A stretch of DNA of 64,000 nt from Pontederia crassipes (lineage: Eukaryota > Streptophyta > Magnoliopsida > Commelinales > Pontederiaceae). Below are positions 23,554 through 36,575 of the stretch, piece by piece; within the stretch, counting starts at the first letter, position 1, and each line of letters begins with the position of its first letter. Location: NCBI GenBank assembly GCA_030549335.1, contig CM060188.1, forward strand, positions 64,796,696 to 64,860,695, read 5' to 3'. Both the position numbers and the translations under genes were made by a program. The notes beneath the pieces are model-generated. The model had not been told where the DNA came from. It was given only the letters and a program-made list of their open reading frames with translations, and did not search any database.

Positions 23554-26056
23554 ATGGCATCAAACAATTTTGCTTTGGGTGAAGGCCAATCAACAAATTT
23601 TCCTCCAACTTTTTAATGCTTCAAAATTTGCTATTGAAAAATTAGAATGTAAACTTATGTTGTTCTATTGATATTGACATTTGGGATATAATTGAAAATG
23701 GATTTGATTTGCGTGAAAAATTACTTTTGAAATATACCGAAGGTGTTAAATTACTTGTGAAGTTAGATTGGAAAATAAGAAATAATCTTTTTTGTGCTTT
23801 AGATGCAACGGAATTTAATCATGTTTCTAATTGTCAAAGTGCATATGAAATATGGAGAAAACTTATCATTACACATGAATGTACCGATAAGGTTAAGGAA
23901 ACTAAACTAAAAATTTTGAATCATTAATATGATTCTTTAAGATGCATGAAAATGAATCTATAAATGAAATGGTTATACGATTTAATAATATTATAAATGA
24001 CTTAGCCTCCTTGGATGAGCCACGGACTAACTCTCAAAAAATGAAGAAATTTTTTAGGTCCCTTTCTTCCAAGTGGCACACGAAGAGAACCATGATTCAA
24101 GAAAAGGACTTAAACAAGTTATATGTTGATGATCTCATAGGATCTCCTTGACCTATGAGATTAGAATCAAGGAAGATGAAAAGACAAGTGCTTCCAAAAA
24201 GAAGACCTTGACTTTAAAAGCAAGGATGGATGAAGGAGAAATGAGTGAAGAAGATGAAGATCTAAATGAAAAGAATCTAGCATTGTATGCCAAGAAGTTT
24301 GACAAATATCTTAAATTTGCCAAGCAAAAGAAGAAGAACAACTTCTCCAAAAGAAGATCATCAACAAGCAAAAATCAAGTAACTTGTTGGACATTATAAG
24401 AATGTGTGTCCAATCTTGCTAAGAAAGAAAAAGAGGGAGAAAACTCAAAGAAGAAAAAGAAAGCTCTTCAAACCACTTGGGATGGAAGTGAAGATGAAAA
24501 GAATGACGAGTAAATTACATGATTGGTCCCCCAACTTTGAGTCATTTTTAAATCGGTCCCCCAACTTCAATTTCTAAGCAGAACGCCACTCATCTTCGAT
24601 TTTCTTGCACGATTAGTCCTCCTGACCGGTGATAGTGAGTTTTCGGTTACCTTGCATACGTGGTCATCTTTCTCTCCCATTCATGTCATTTAAGTCATCC
24701 ACATGAGATTTTTTCCCCATTAAAATATATTATAAAAAATAAAAAAAGGTGGGACCGGCTCGCCCCCCCTCTGCGAATCTCGCTTGCGCATGAGGAAGAA
24801 GAGGGGGGCCGCCGCCGCCCTATGTGAATCTCATCGGCAGGTCTCCGGTGAGTTCTTCCACGACAAAGTTGACGACGAACAAGCGATAGGCAAGGCCGAT
24901 GTCGCTGAGCTGGCCGCCACGGACGATGCGTTGGCGGTAGGCGAGAGGTCGATGGTGAAGCGGGGGAAGGAAGCAGTGGAGTGGTCGTTGTTCGATCTCT
25001 ATGATGAGGCGGCGCTGATCGTCCGGTCGAAGCGCGGGTGTAACCAAGCGCTTCCGTCGAGATTCGCGGAGGGGGGCCACCACCACCCTCTTCTCCCTCA
25101 TGCGCCGGCTAGAGAGGGGGGAGGCAGCCCCCCTCTGCGAATCTCATCAGTGCGTGATATTCGCAAAGAGGGGCGTGGCTCCCTCGGACCGGTCCCACCT
25201 TTTTTTATGTTTTAAATTTTTATAATATATTTTAATGGGAAAAGGATTTGACATGGATGACTTAAATGACATTGATGAGAGAGAAAGATCATCACGTATG
25301 CAAGGTAACCAGAAAACTCACTATCACCGGTCAGGAGAATTAATCGTGCAAGAAAATCAAAGATGAGAGACGTTTTCGTTACAAATTGAAGTTGGAAGAC
25401 AAATTTGATCAAAGTTGAGGGACCAATTGTGTAATTTACCTCCTCAAGTAATGATGAAAAAGCCCACATATGTCTAATGACAAATAGCCATGATGTATCA
25501 TCTAACTCATCTGAATCTGGTAATAGCAAATCTTTTGATATGCATAATGAGTTTAGAATTCTTATAAATAAATATAGATGCCTTAAAAAGAAACATGATG
25601 GCTTGAAAGTAGAATTTGAAAAGTTGAAAAATGAACATGATTCCAAAGTATGTGAAAATTGCAACTTAATGTATGACGAGAACTCTAGCTTAGAATTTAT
25701 GATTGTAGTCTTGAAAATGGAAGACAATACTTTGAAATTATCTTGTGACAAATAAACTTGTAACGTTGAATGTTTGAAAAATGAAAATCATATTTTAAAA
25801 AGTGAACTTGAAAATTTTGCAAATGGTGGAAAAATGCTAGATGCAATGCTAACAACACAAAGAAGACCTTTTAATAAAAATGGACTTTGTTCTAGCTCAT
25901 TTGATATTAAAAGGAATAAAAGAATTCTATTTGTTAAAGCATCACAAAATCTTCATGCAAAATCACATATCGCTTGCTTTCATTGTGCCCATGAAGAACA
26001 TTATTCTTATGAATGCAAAATTAGAAAAGTGATAAATAGCAGTATGATGAAGATTT
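23554..26056 (+). pseudogene. Copia gag, interrupted by a fold-back element
   Basis: Starts MASNNFALGEGQSTN. Recognisable blocks are WDIIENGFDLREKL, a central gag block (FNHVSNCQSAYEIWRKL, ILNHQYDSF with a stop, NESINEMVIRFNNIINDLAS, SLSSKWHTKRTMIQEKDL), a charged coiled-coil segment after the insertion (25477-25755) and a CCHC zinc knuckle CFHCAHEEHYSYEC near 25977-26018. The fold-back element splits it at 24510-25439. Several stops and frameshifts are present. Gag would form the virus-like particle and bind the RNA. Confidence 0.85.
24510..25439. mobile_element. Fold-back (long-TIR) DNA element with GC-rich cargo
   Basis: Left arm begins GTAAATTACATGATTGGTCC and the right arm read in reverse begins GTAAATTACACAATTGGTCC. 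The inverted arms extend roughly 250 bp, down to GGTGGGACCGG / CCGGTCCCACC. The core (about 24755-25200) is GC-rich, unlike its surroundings, open in several frames, with repeats of CCCTCTGCGAATCTC. No transposase is seen. Long arms plus unrelated GC-rich filler resemble a Mutator-like Pack-MULE, but I could not find a clean 9-bp target duplication. Confidence 0.75.
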
Positions 26057-26149
26057 GAGTCCCCAAAAGGAGCATCGCTAATCAAAATGGACCCAAGCAA
26101 ATTTGGGTACAAAAAAAGGATGAGAATCTTAATGTCTTTCTTGTAGGGA

Positions 26150-27330
26150 GCTCCAAAGGACAATGAAAGTAAATGGTTTTTGGATAGTGAATGCTCAAGA
26201 CATGACCGGCGATCCATCAAATTTCATTACATTGGAAAAGAAAAATGGAGGAAAAGTTACCTTTGGAGACAATAGCAAGGAAGAGTAATTGGTATATGTA
26301 ATGTTGGTAAGAATGATAAAGTATATTTGAAGAATGTTTGGCTACTTGAAAACTTAAAACATAACTTAATTAACACAAGTCAATTATGTATAAGAACTAT
26401 TTAGTAAAATTTGAAAAGGATAAATGCCTGATTCTAGATGAAAATAAGGAGGTTCTACATATGGGTTTTAGATACAATAATTTTTATAAAATTAATTTTG
26501 AAAACTTGAAAAATGAAAAATGTCTTAGTATTATGCATGATGATATAAACTTTTAGTATAGAAGATTAGGACATGTAAATTTTAAGTTGTTAAATAAACT
26601 TTCAAGTCATGAATTAGTTAGAGTTTTGCCCAAAATTAATTTTTTTAAAAAATAATGTTTGCGGCTCATGTCTTAAAGGTAAATAAACCAAAATCTCTTT
26701 TGAATTGAAAGGTATTATTTGTATAAATAGATCTTTAGAACTTTTGCATTTTGATTTTAGGAGGAAAGAGATGTACTTGTGATTGTTAATGATTTTTCTC
26801 GTTTTACTTGATCTATCTTTCTTACAAGTAAAGTTGAAACTATAAGTATGTTTTCTAAGTTTACAAAAAGAATACAAAAATGAACTTGAATTAAAATTGC
26901 AAAAATTAGAAGTGACCATGAAGGTGAATTTGAAAGTTACAAATTTAAATTATTTTGTGAAGAAAATAAAATTACACATAATTTTTCTACTCTTAGGACA
27001 CCTCAACAAAATGGAGTGGTAGAAAGAAAAAAATAGAACTACTTAAGAAATGTCTAGGACAATGTTAAATGAGAGTAATTTGTCTAAATATTTTTGGGCC
27101 GAAGCCATGAACACATCATGTTATGTTTTAAATAAAATTTTACTTAGACCTCTTGAAAGGAAAATATATTTTCAAGCTTTATATGAAAAAAGACCAAATA
27201 TTTCATATTTCAAAGTATTTGGTTGTAAATGTTATATCTTGAATATCAAATATAATTTGATGCAAAATGTGATGATGGTGTGTTCCTTGAGTACTTTAGT
27301 ACAAGTGAAAAATATAGTGTAAAGAACATT
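26150..27330 (+). pseudogene. Copia protease and integrase remnants
   Basis: Protease-like WFLDSECSRH at about 26174-26203 aligns with the usual WxLDSGCSRHMTG, with Glu in place of Gly next to the catalytic Asp and a 2-base loss just after. GGKVTFGDNS follows. Integrase pieces are TPQQNGVVERK-like text near 27000 and SKYFWAEAMNTSCYVLNK to ISYFKVFGCKCYIL at 27050-27240. Many stops lie between. The gag-only Copia element begins at 27359 and splits the end of the integrase region. Confidence 0.75.
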
Positions 27331-27358
27331 AGTTGTTGAAAAATTCAATGTTAAACTT

Positions 27359-28150
27359 TGTAGGATCCCAAAGGGCACCAAGAAGGGGGGGTGAATTGGT
27401 GTTAAATAAAAAATGTCGATTTTACAAAGATCGTCGCAGAAGCACAAAATTAATTCCATAAAACCTTTTAAAATAAAGCAATTCAGATCATAAGCATAAT
27501 ATGAATGGGGGAGAGAGAAAATTAAACGCAAAGACACAGTGGTATGTTGACGAGATTCGGCCACACCTTGGCCTACGTTTCCGCTCCGATTTTTGACCTC
27601 GAGGTCATCGGAGATTCCACTAATCCCTTCCTTTATTCCAAATGGGGCAAGGAAGAAAGTCCTTTACATCAACCACATTTTCTCCGCTTTGAGAGGCAAG
27701 GCAATCTCTCATCATAGGAAGCTAATCTTTTTCTCTCGCTCAAGAGGTAAGATTTAGAGCCTCTTTTACACAAGAGCTCTCTCTATTTTTTTTGAATAAA
27801 AATATTTCTCTCTTTTACAAAGCTAAGCTCACAAGAGTGGAAGAGAGAAAGAAAGAAAACTCTAAATGATAACTTCAAGAGAAATTATCTCCTTTTGATT
27901 TCTTGAAGTTTTGCTTCAATGTTTGGATGAATGCCTTTGCTTCTGGCTTTGGCACTCTTTTTATAGGCTTCGGCAAGTGAGAAAGTCATCCAAAAATCAT
28001 TCCACAATTTTCTCCTTCAAAATTGACCGTTACTGTTCATTAACTCAGAGGCTGATCGACCACATTCGACGGGTACACATTCTTTTATGAAAAAATATGA
28101 CCGTTGGTGAATTTTGTAATGTCCGATCGACCTGTGTTCTGGACATGTAG
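27359..28150 (-). repeat. 3' LTR (shortened) of the nested Copia element
   Basis: Matches 30050 to about 30830 in the other LTR, for example GGGTGAATTGGTGTTAAATA, TCCTTTATTCCAAATGGGGC and ATGACCGTTGGTGAATTTTG. Its U3 end is ambiguous: sequence from 28150 to 28270 resembles internal 3' text or a rearranged U3. Confidence 0.7.
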
Positions 28151-28559
28151 AGTATTGCAAGTTTTGAATGATAACTTCCCCTAAATTTATGGCTATTTCA
28201 TAATGAAAGCCAATTTATGGAAGAAAAAAAAATTAAGAATCAAAATATGGCATAAAACTTTGATTCAACAATGATGTCCATGACATGTCAAAATAAAGTT
28301 TAATCATGCTCCCCCACCAATTTTCATTTATATGTTCCTCCTTTTTTTAAAAAATAGTAGTTTTGAAATTTTGAGTGACAAAAAAAAAATGATACTTTTA
28401 CCATAACCTTTGTGCTTTCACATTTCCAATTCCATATGTCCTTTGCATTTGAGGCATATCTAAAAAATAATCAAGTAACTTTTGGTACCCAAACTTCTTT
28501 GGGTCCGATTTTGTTAGATAATGTTACTTTCGGAACCCATATCAATCCATGTTGTGAAG

Positions 28560-29929
28560 ATTTTCTTATTTTGCATTGGTATGCATAATGACCATAAAAT
28601 CCACATGTAAAACATTTGAGATGTGATTTTCTACCATATAGATGATTGGATTTTCAATATGAATTTTCATCTCCATAATGATTCCTAAGATTATTTGTCG
28701 TTACATGAGAAATAGTCTTATTTTATGAGTTTTTCAAAAGGTCATTTTCTTCTTTACCTTTTTCTAATGAACATACTAGTTTTACAATTTCACATGCATG
28801 CGTAATTTCCAAAGTTTCAATTTCATTTTTGAGTTTTTCAATCTCATATAATAAATTTTCATTTTCCTCTTTAGTTGAAAAATATCTTTTTATGACAGAG
28901 GAGATTTCTTCATTTACATCTAAAGAAACATTTTCTTTGAAAAATCTCGATGAGTCATTATTTGAAATTGAAGAGTTTGAAGTTACCTCATCATTGTGTA
29001 CCATTAGGCACAAGTATGCATCCTCATTAGAAGAACTTGATGAGTCATTTGATTCATCTTCAGTTGGCTCTTTATATTTCTTCTTCTTATCCTTCTGAGA
29101 TGTCTCCTTTTTGTCTGATGTTTACATAATCCTCTTTTCGGCTTCTCACTCTTTTCCTTAGATTTCACCAACTTGAGATATTTGTCAAGTTTTCTTGTAT
29201 AGCGAGCGAGCTTCTTTTCGTCCACTTCTTCTTTATTTGAGTTATCTTTATTTTCACTTGCTTTCAAAGCCAATGTCTTCTTTTTTTGAGCATTGGATTC
29301 TTCTTTTTCTTGGATTCCGATCTCATATGTTAGAAGTAAGCCAATAAGATCATCAAAGTCAAATGTGTTCAGATTTTTTTCTTCGATCACGGTCCTTTTT
29401 GTATGCCATTGGGAGAAGAGAGACCTGAGAATCTTTTTCACTTTTTGGGAGTTAGTTCTAGGCTCGCTCAAAGATACTAAGCCATTCACAACGTCATTAA
29501 ACCGAGCAACCATATCATTTACGGATTCATTTTCATGCATCTTGAAGGAATCATATTGATGATTCAAAATATTTAATTTAGATTCTTTGACTTTATCCGT
29601 TCCTTCATAAGTAGTAATAAGTTTCTTCCAAATTTCGGTTGCACTTTCACAATTAGAAATCAGATTGAAATCCATTGAATCTAAAGCACAATAAAAATAT
29701 TATTTGCTTTCCAATCCAATTTCAAAATTTTTTTTTATCTTTCGTCATGTTCAGTAGGTAATTTTTCATGAAGATAATAACCTTTTTCAATGATATCCCA
29801 CATGTTAATATCAATAAAACAAATGTATGCTTGAATCCTAATTTTCCAATATTGAAAATTTGATGCATTTAAAAGGGGAGAACGGCTAATTGATTGTCCT
29901 TCGACGAAAACAAATCCACTTGTTGCCAT
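28560..29929 (-). pseudogene. Gag of the nested Copia element
   Basis: Begins MATSGFVFVEGQSISRSP. Blocks are NFQYWKIRIQAYI, WDIIEKGYYLHEKLP, ATEIWKKLITTYEGTDKV, ILNHQYDSFKMHENESVND and SLFSQWHTKRTVIEEKNL, then a charged coiled-coil (28723-29013) and a zinc knuckle CFTCGFYGHYAYQC near 28570-28615. It is close to the gag of the enclosing element, so the two are related families. At least one frameshift lies near 29700, and another before the coiled-coil. Confidence 0.85.
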
Positions 29930-30049
29930 AACTCTTAAGATGGTTAAATCTAAAAAAAATAAATCTTGAAACAATTAGATCTAAAAACGATTAGATCTTA
30001 AAAGATGATTCGAAAAATCAAAATAAGAGCAACCCGCTCTGATACCAAT

Positions 30050-31220
30050 TGTAAGATCCCAAAGGGCATCAAGAGATAGGGGGGATGAATTGGTGTTAAA
30101 TAAAAAATGTCGATTTCACAAAGATCATCACGGAAGCACAAAACCGATTCTTTAAAACCTTTTAAAATAAAACAATTCAGATCATAAGCATAATATGAAC
30201 GGGGGAGAGAGAGAAAAAATTAAACACAAAGACACGGTGGTTGTTGACGAGGTTCGGCCACACCTCGAGACCGTCGAAGATCCACTAATCCCTTCCTTTG
30301 TTCCAAATGGGGCAAGGAAGAAAGCTCTTTACATCAACTACATTTTCTCCGCTTCGAGAGGCAAGGCAACCTCTCATCGTAGGAAGCTAATCTTTTTCTC
30401 TCGTTCAAGAGGTAAGATTTAGAACATCTTTTACACAAGAGCTCTCTTTATTTTTTTTGAATAAAAATATTTCTTTCTTTCACAAAGCTAAGCTCACAAG
30501 AGTGGAAGAGAGAAAGAAAAAAACTCTAAATGATAACTTCAAGAGAAATTATCTTCTTTTGATTTCTTGAAGTTTTGCTTTAATGCTTGGATGGATGTCT
30601 TTGCTTCTGGCTTTGGCATTCCTTTTATAGGCTTCAGCAAGTGAGAAAATCATCCAAAAATCATTCCATAATTTTCTTTCAAAATTGACCGTTACTGTTC
30701 ATTTGACTCGGACGCCGGTTGACCGCACATATGGACCGGTCGACCGGTACACTTTCTTTTATGAAAAAATATGACCGTTGGTGAATTTTGCAATGTCCTG
30801 TCGTCTTGTGTTCTAAACCGGTCGACCGGTACAGTCTTGACATTCTGTATGTTGAAAATGAACATTTTCTGCACTGACCGGTCGACCTGTGTTCTGGACT
30901 GGTCGACTTGTTTTCCTGATCGGTCGACCTGTGTTCCAGTCGGCAGTTCGACCGTCCTACATTATTTTAAGTATAACTTTTTGCACAGTTATCCAAATTA
31001 GATAATCTTGAATTCTATGGAAAGCTAACATAATTCGCTACAACTTTGATATTTATGATTCATAAAAAATCTAATAGGATCATAGTTAATTATTTAATCA
31101 AAGTGTAGTGCATAAAGTTATCTCTTTTCCTTTAAACTTTTTCAGCATTTTAACTTTAATCTTTCGAGGTTTGTATCATCAAAATATAATTTTATATGTC
31201 ATTAAAACTTAGATCCAACA
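30050..31220 (-). repeat. 5' LTR of the nested Copia element with TCGACCGG array
   Basis: Reads TGTTGGATC... to ...GATCTTACA on the minus strand. Between about 30715 and 30955 it has a cluster of words such as GACCGGTCGACCGG, ACCGGTCGACC and TCGACCTGTGTTC. The other LTR (27359 to about 28150) has a much reduced cluster (ATCGACC, CCGATCGACC), so the two ends differ in array length. Confidence 0.8.
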
Positions 31221-31259
31221 AATTCAATTAAGCTAACAATTTTTTGATGAGCAAATAAG

Positions 31260-32936
31260 TGAATAATGATGATGAAGAAATAGTTGAAGTAGAAAGACAT
31301 ATTGAAAATGTGCAAATTCAAAATGAAGGCTTGGAAGAAGTGAGTATGGATACTTCAAACATTGAACAAATGGAAAAATCACAAGTGGAAGATAATCAAA
31401 TTATTTCAAGAAATTAGAAACATTCATCATCACATCCACTTAACCAAGTCATAGGTAATATAAATGAAGATATGAGGACTAGACATTCCTTGAAAAATTT
31501 GTGTGCATTTTTTACGTTTCTTGCACAATTTGAACCTAGTAATATTGACGAAGCTTTGGATAATTCAAATTGGATAAATTCCATGCATGAAGAATTAAAT
31601 AATTTTGAAAGAAATCAAGTTTGGAAACTTGTATAAAGATCAAAAGATTATCCCATAATTTGTATTAAATGGGTTTTTTTTTTAAATGAACTAAATGAAA
31701 ATGGCATCATAATAAGAAATAAGACAAGACTAGTAGCAAATGGTTATTCACAAATAGAAGGAGTTGATTTTGAAGAAACTTTTGCTCCCATTGCAATGTT
31801 TGAGGCCATTAAAATGCTTTTAGCTTTTGCATATTTTAAAGAATTTAATTTGTTTCAAATGGATGTAAAATCAACTTTCTTAAATGGTTTAATAAATGAA
31901 GAAGTTTATGTTGAGCAACATCAAGACTTTGAATCCAAATTTTCCTAATCATGTATTCAAACTTTCCAAAGCTTTTTATGGACTTAAACAAGCTCCTAGA
32001 GCTTAGTACGAGAGAGCAAGTAATTTTTTGATTGAAAATGATTTTCAAAAAGGGAAATTTGATATCACATTATTTTTGAAACATTTAAAAAATGATATTT
32101 TAATAGTTCATGTTTATGTTGATGATATTATTTATGGTGTCACTAATGAATGCTTGTGCAAAGAGTTTGAATCTCTTATGCAAAAAAAAGTTTAAGATAA
32201 GTTTTGTATGTGAGCTCACATTCTTTTTAGGATTACAAATCAAGCAAAACAAGGATGAAATCTCTCTCAATTAAGAGAAGTATACAAGAGAGTTGCTCAA
32301 AATAATTGGAATGGATGAATGTAAGCCAAGTTCAACTCCCATGAGTACTACAACAAAATTGAATAAAGATGAGAAAGGCAAATCCATGAATCAAAAAAGG
32401 TATAGAGGTATGATTGATAGTTTTCTTTACTTGACGACATCTAGGCCGGATATCATGTTTAGTGTATATTTATGTGTAAGATTTCAATCCACGCCTAAAG
32501 AATCGCACTTAATTGCCGTTAAGAGAATATTGTATTATTTAAAATATACTTGTGATTTAGGCATTTGGTATGATAGGAACTCATCTTTTGACTTACATGT
32601 CTACACCGATGCGGGTTTAGCTGGATGTAAAGTTGATAAGAAAAGCACTAGTGGGATGTATTGCTTTCTTGATAGTTCTCTTATCTCATGGGCTAGAAAA
32701 AGCAAAACTCCATTGCACTCTCTATCGCCGAGGTCGAACATAAAGCAGCCGGTAGTTGTTGTGCACAAATATTATGGGTAAAATAATAATTAATTGATTA
32801 TGGTATAAGTTGTTCAAGTGTACCCATGAAGTGCGATAACACAAATGCAATAGAAATGATAAAAAACCCAATTCAACATTCTAGGACAAAAAATATTGAT
32901 TTGCATTATTATTTCATTAGAGAAGGATATTGCTAT
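31260..32936 (+). pseudogene. Copia reverse transcriptase and RNase H (5' part)
   Basis: RT blocks: NQVWKLV, GYSQIEGVDFEETFAP, FNLFQMDVKSTFLNGLINEE (31640-31910), then a frameshifted LKQAPR-type segment, and the catalytic YVDD motif at 32115-32126. RNase H-linked text at 32293-32781: YLTTSRPDIMFSVYLCVRFQ, HVYTDAGLAGCKVDKKSTSG. It continues FIREG to about 32936, where the gypsy complex is inserted. Several stop codons are present. Confidence 0.9.
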
Positions 32937-33029
32937 TTGATAACTATCTAATCATACTATAATTCTGGTTTTTGTCCTTATTTGTTTAATTTTTACTTGA
33001 AGAACTGATGCTTGCTGTTCTTAGTAATC

Positions 33030-34036
33030 CAGCAACTAAATCAAGCATATAAGACACACATCTTTGTTGGAAAAAAAGGGACCACAATGCAGGGTGCTAA
33101 AAGTAAGAAAAGAATCTTTTTGAAAGGAAGAGGGGACTAGGATAGATAGCATAAATAAGAAGGAATAGAAGTTTCTGATGGAGATCAAGGGTTGATGAAA
33201 TGCCATATAAAAGAGAGGATTTTAGGAGAAGAAAGGAGGTCATCCACCATTCTTCACATTCTGCACCTTGAAGCTGAAGGAAGGAGAAGGAGCCAAGAAG
33301 AGATTTCAAGCTGATTCTGCTATTTTTATAATTCAGAATGTTTTTTATTTTGTTCATCATCTATTTTGTGTTGATTTTATTATCTATGAGAAGCTAAATC
33401 TTATCTCTCTTAGGATAGGATAATAGTCTAATTTTTGTTATGAATGGATGATGAATAACATTAATTTTATCACTAATGTTAGTATAGTTCTGAATGTTTT
33501 GGAATCTGTTCTTATTGATGTGAATCCTATTTTGTAATGGCAACTGAGAAGTTGATTTTAGATTCTTTTCTTACTCAGAAATGAGTTAAGAACATTGATA
33601 TTGTTTACTGGTTCCAATCTATTCATGCTGAGCTTTGATATATCCATCTAGCTTTTGTTAATGGGAATCTCATATTGAAATGGCAATCGAAAGGTTGATT
33701 CTAGATTTACTTGATGTTTAGAAATAAACCGAGAGCATTAGCATTAGTTTGTGGATTTGCTTGTATCTGTGCAGTGAGCTAAAGGTTTATGATATTCTAA
33801 TATTAGTGTTAGTCCCTTTTAAATCAACCTGTCTAACATACATATGGAAAGATGATATTTAGTTCTACTTTAATGTACTGTGAGAGCAGTTTTTGTAGGT
33901 TGAATCTGGTATGATTTATATTACTAAGTTATTCTAATCCATTTCATAATAGAATATTAGATGAACTACATTCCTAAGAGAACATTTCATCATCTGTCAG
34001 TATCATCTTATATCAACCACTTAAAAACATAAAAAA
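33030..34036. repeat. ~1 kb direct repeat, copy 1 (LTR-type)
   Basis: Highly similar to 43197-44205. Both contain CATATAAAAGAG or CACATAAAAGAG as a TATA-like box on the plus strand, CATTCT-CACATTCTGCACCTT and TATGAATGGATGATGAA. Similarity stops at AATCCAGCA on the left and near TTAAAAACA on the right. The plus-strand promoter-like layout conflicts with the minus-strand gag inside, so I leave the orientation open. Confidence 0.75.
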
Positions 34037-34069
34037 GATTTAGTTTAGGATTGATTTTGTCACGAACGT

Positions 34070-35213
34070 GCTCTACAAATATTATTTCTGCATAAACATG
34101 CATTTAATTAACATATTAAGTTAGTTTGAATGTTCATTTAGTGATATTTGTATATAGTAATTAATATTCCGATTAGAGCAATAATGACTATTTAATTGTC
34201 CATAAATTTTACAAAAGTAATTAAATAAGTTTATTAGAAATAAATTGTAAAATTTCTAAATATTATAATATATATGTTTACATAGGATTAAGTAATTAGG
34301 GTTAAAACACTTAGTTATGACAAAAAATGTGATTGACCATCACTTAAGTTTTAAGCAGCTGAAGTAGACAGGTGAATAGCTGCTTAGATAGATATTTTTC
34401 CAAACTGCCATATGACATCCAAAAATTCTGAAATAACGTATATAAACAACTTACCCTATCCTTTGAGGACCAAAAATTTCCAGAGGAAGAACTCGAGCGA
34501 AACGACTTGGGGAAAATCGACAACATAGGTTGTTCAAGGTGAGGTTTCGATCCGAAAATTGTTCTTCTGATTGAGAGGATTTTTCCTTTATGATTACCAC
34601 ACCATAAATTATGAAATTTTTTATGTTTAATTCAGTCGAGGTTAGCTTTCCATGTCCTCTAGAATCACCTAAAAAGGAGTTTTATAGAGGAAGTTATGTA
34701 CTTAACTTCGCTGGTCACTCATCCTGTTCCGAGTCTGATATAGGTTCAACTTGTGAATTAGGGCACGGTTCAAATATAATTAATTAGGGTTTGAAATTTG
34801 GATATGATTAATTAGACATTCTAATATTTTGGTGAGAAGTGTAATCATCCTATTTGGACTTGTATTTTTGGAGAAATGAATTTTTCATTTCATAGTGATG
34901 CTTCTGTGAGATTCCAGAACATGGACAGATCACGACCCTAATTAGCTATTTTTTTTGTAAGGTCATACAAGGAGTTAAATTCTAAAATTTTTATGACTAA
35001 ACACTACAGAAGTCTAGATTCTAGAAAAATTAGTATCTCATCAAATGAATAAGTATTGTTAAAGATATAAATTAAGCATTCAGTGACACACAGTCTACCA
35101 GGACACAAATCCTAGGTGAGATTTCTTGAGATGTTTTGAATTACTCACTTGGACTTAGTTAATGATATTTGGGGGATGGAAAATAAAATCAAAATTCTAA
35201 TATTGACGCTCTT
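34070..35213. other. Unassigned AT-rich segment inside the gypsy complex
   Basis: No recognisable coding, RNA or repeat structure. It lies downstream (minus sense) of the primer site at 35214-35230, so it is probably a decayed internal leader. Confidence 0.4.
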
Positions 35214-36570
35214 CTCCGGCAAAGGCGCCAAAAATATGACAATTCTCCCACAAGTATACGGAGTCAATGTCGTAGTATATAAAATATCGTCCCACAGGGA
35301 AGAGTTCAAGTATTAGAATTATATTATTCTAATTGATATCTAAACGGTCAAAAGATGTGAAATAATAATAAAATCTAAATAAAAATAAAATGCCAAAATG
35401 AGTGCAGAAAATGACGAGAAAAAACAAGAATTGATTATGAGAAATAAATGAGAATAAAAGTTCTCGGATTTTGAATCCACATAGGGTATTGATCATAGGG
35501 AATTTAGAGATAATCAAATCATTAGTGTTCTACTCAATCTTCAAAAGTCATGCATCTCCTTTTCAGGCAAACACAATTCTAATTAAAATAATAAACACCT
35601 ACTTTTGTGGTCATTTAAATTAATTTAATTGCATTATAAGACAAGATTCATAAGTAAAATGATTATCCTTATTTCTAAGAAATAATACATTTCATGTCAT
35701 TCATTTGAACTAATCTTGGTGAGATACTTTCGCAATCAAGAAGATCTTCGGTCGCCTAACTAGGTGGCCAATCTAATATAAGCATTTCGTCAAGCACGTG
35801 AAAGACAAAGAACACATCAGATCCAATAAAAATACTCCATAAAGATCAACCCTAGGTTTCATCAAACCCGAGAAAAAGCAGTTTAGCCACGCATATAGAA
35901 AGAAATCATCATTGAAACGTAAGAGTTCATGAAAAGAAAATGATATTCAGTCTAAGAAAGGTACAGAAGTGCAGAGAGAAATAAACGATTGTCCCAGCCG
36001 TCTTGATCTCCTCCAAAATAAGGTCTGGACCCCTATTTTCGTCTCCAAGAATCCCTTTTATAGTCCCCTCAAGTTAGGGTTACAAGAATGTCCAAAATAC
36101 CTCAAATATTAGCCTAATACGGCCAAAATAGGTTCAATACGGCCTAAGATGAAGCGTTACGGTCTGTTGGATCAAGCCGTATTGATTCTGGAGCGCGATA
36201 CGATCTAAATGGCTTTAATATGGGCAAACTGACTTAAATATGGCCTGCCCGTTTTTCTGGTGCGCGAACAATATGACCTGACTGGCTTTAATACGGGCAA
36301 GATAGCAAAAATACGGCCAGCCCGTATTTTTCACTGCGAGCTCAATATGACCTGAAGGGTTTTAATACTAGCTGGAATGCTTTAATACTGGCTGCCCGTA
36401 TTGAGTCTCTATACATGTGTTTTTGCCAAACTTTTGCCAGATTTTCACGGTTCCTGAAACAAATCAAACAATAATGTAGATTCTGAAATATTTGATGATT
36501 AAAGATGAAATAATATAAAACACATCAATCTTGACAATAATTATATTAAAATAATTGAATAACTTCATGA
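35214..36570 (-). mobile_element. Gypsy LTR-like segment with tRNA-Asp primer site
   Basis: On the minus strand, the primer site TGGCGCCTTTGCCGGAG (35214-35230) follows an LTR-like end. The segment up to about 36570 is non-coding and contains, at about 36110-36410, repeated words of the form AATACGGCC / GGCCGTATT / GCCCGTATT. A canonical site would read TGGCGCCGTTGCCGG; one base differs. Confidence 0.5.
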
Positions 36571-36575
36571 TTATC

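Larger units (their letters stand above)
27359..31220 (-). mobile_element. Nested gag-only (non-autonomous) Copia element
   Basis: LTR-related direct repeats lie at 27359 to about 28150 and 30050-31220, and a tRNA-iMet primer site at 30037-30047 (TGGTATCAGAG on the minus strand) abuts the higher-coordinate LTR, so transcription runs leftwards. The interior codes only gag (28560-29929); no integrase, RT or RNase H text is present before a G-rich tract at about 28305-28320. It interrupts the integrase region of the larger Copia element. AATTCAAT occurs just outside both ends (27342-27349 and 31221-31228). The element needs enzymes from a relative. Confidence 0.85.

Noticed and set aside
24784..25215. 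143-codon ORF in a GC-rich island
   Set aside because: It lies wholly inside the fold-back element between its inverted arms. GC-rich DNA opens several overlapping frames on both strands and no domain is visible. Treated as cargo, not a gene.
30195..30422. 75-codon plus-strand ORF
   Set aside because: Lies in the LTR of the nested Copia element; the same region in the other LTR copies does not keep the frame.
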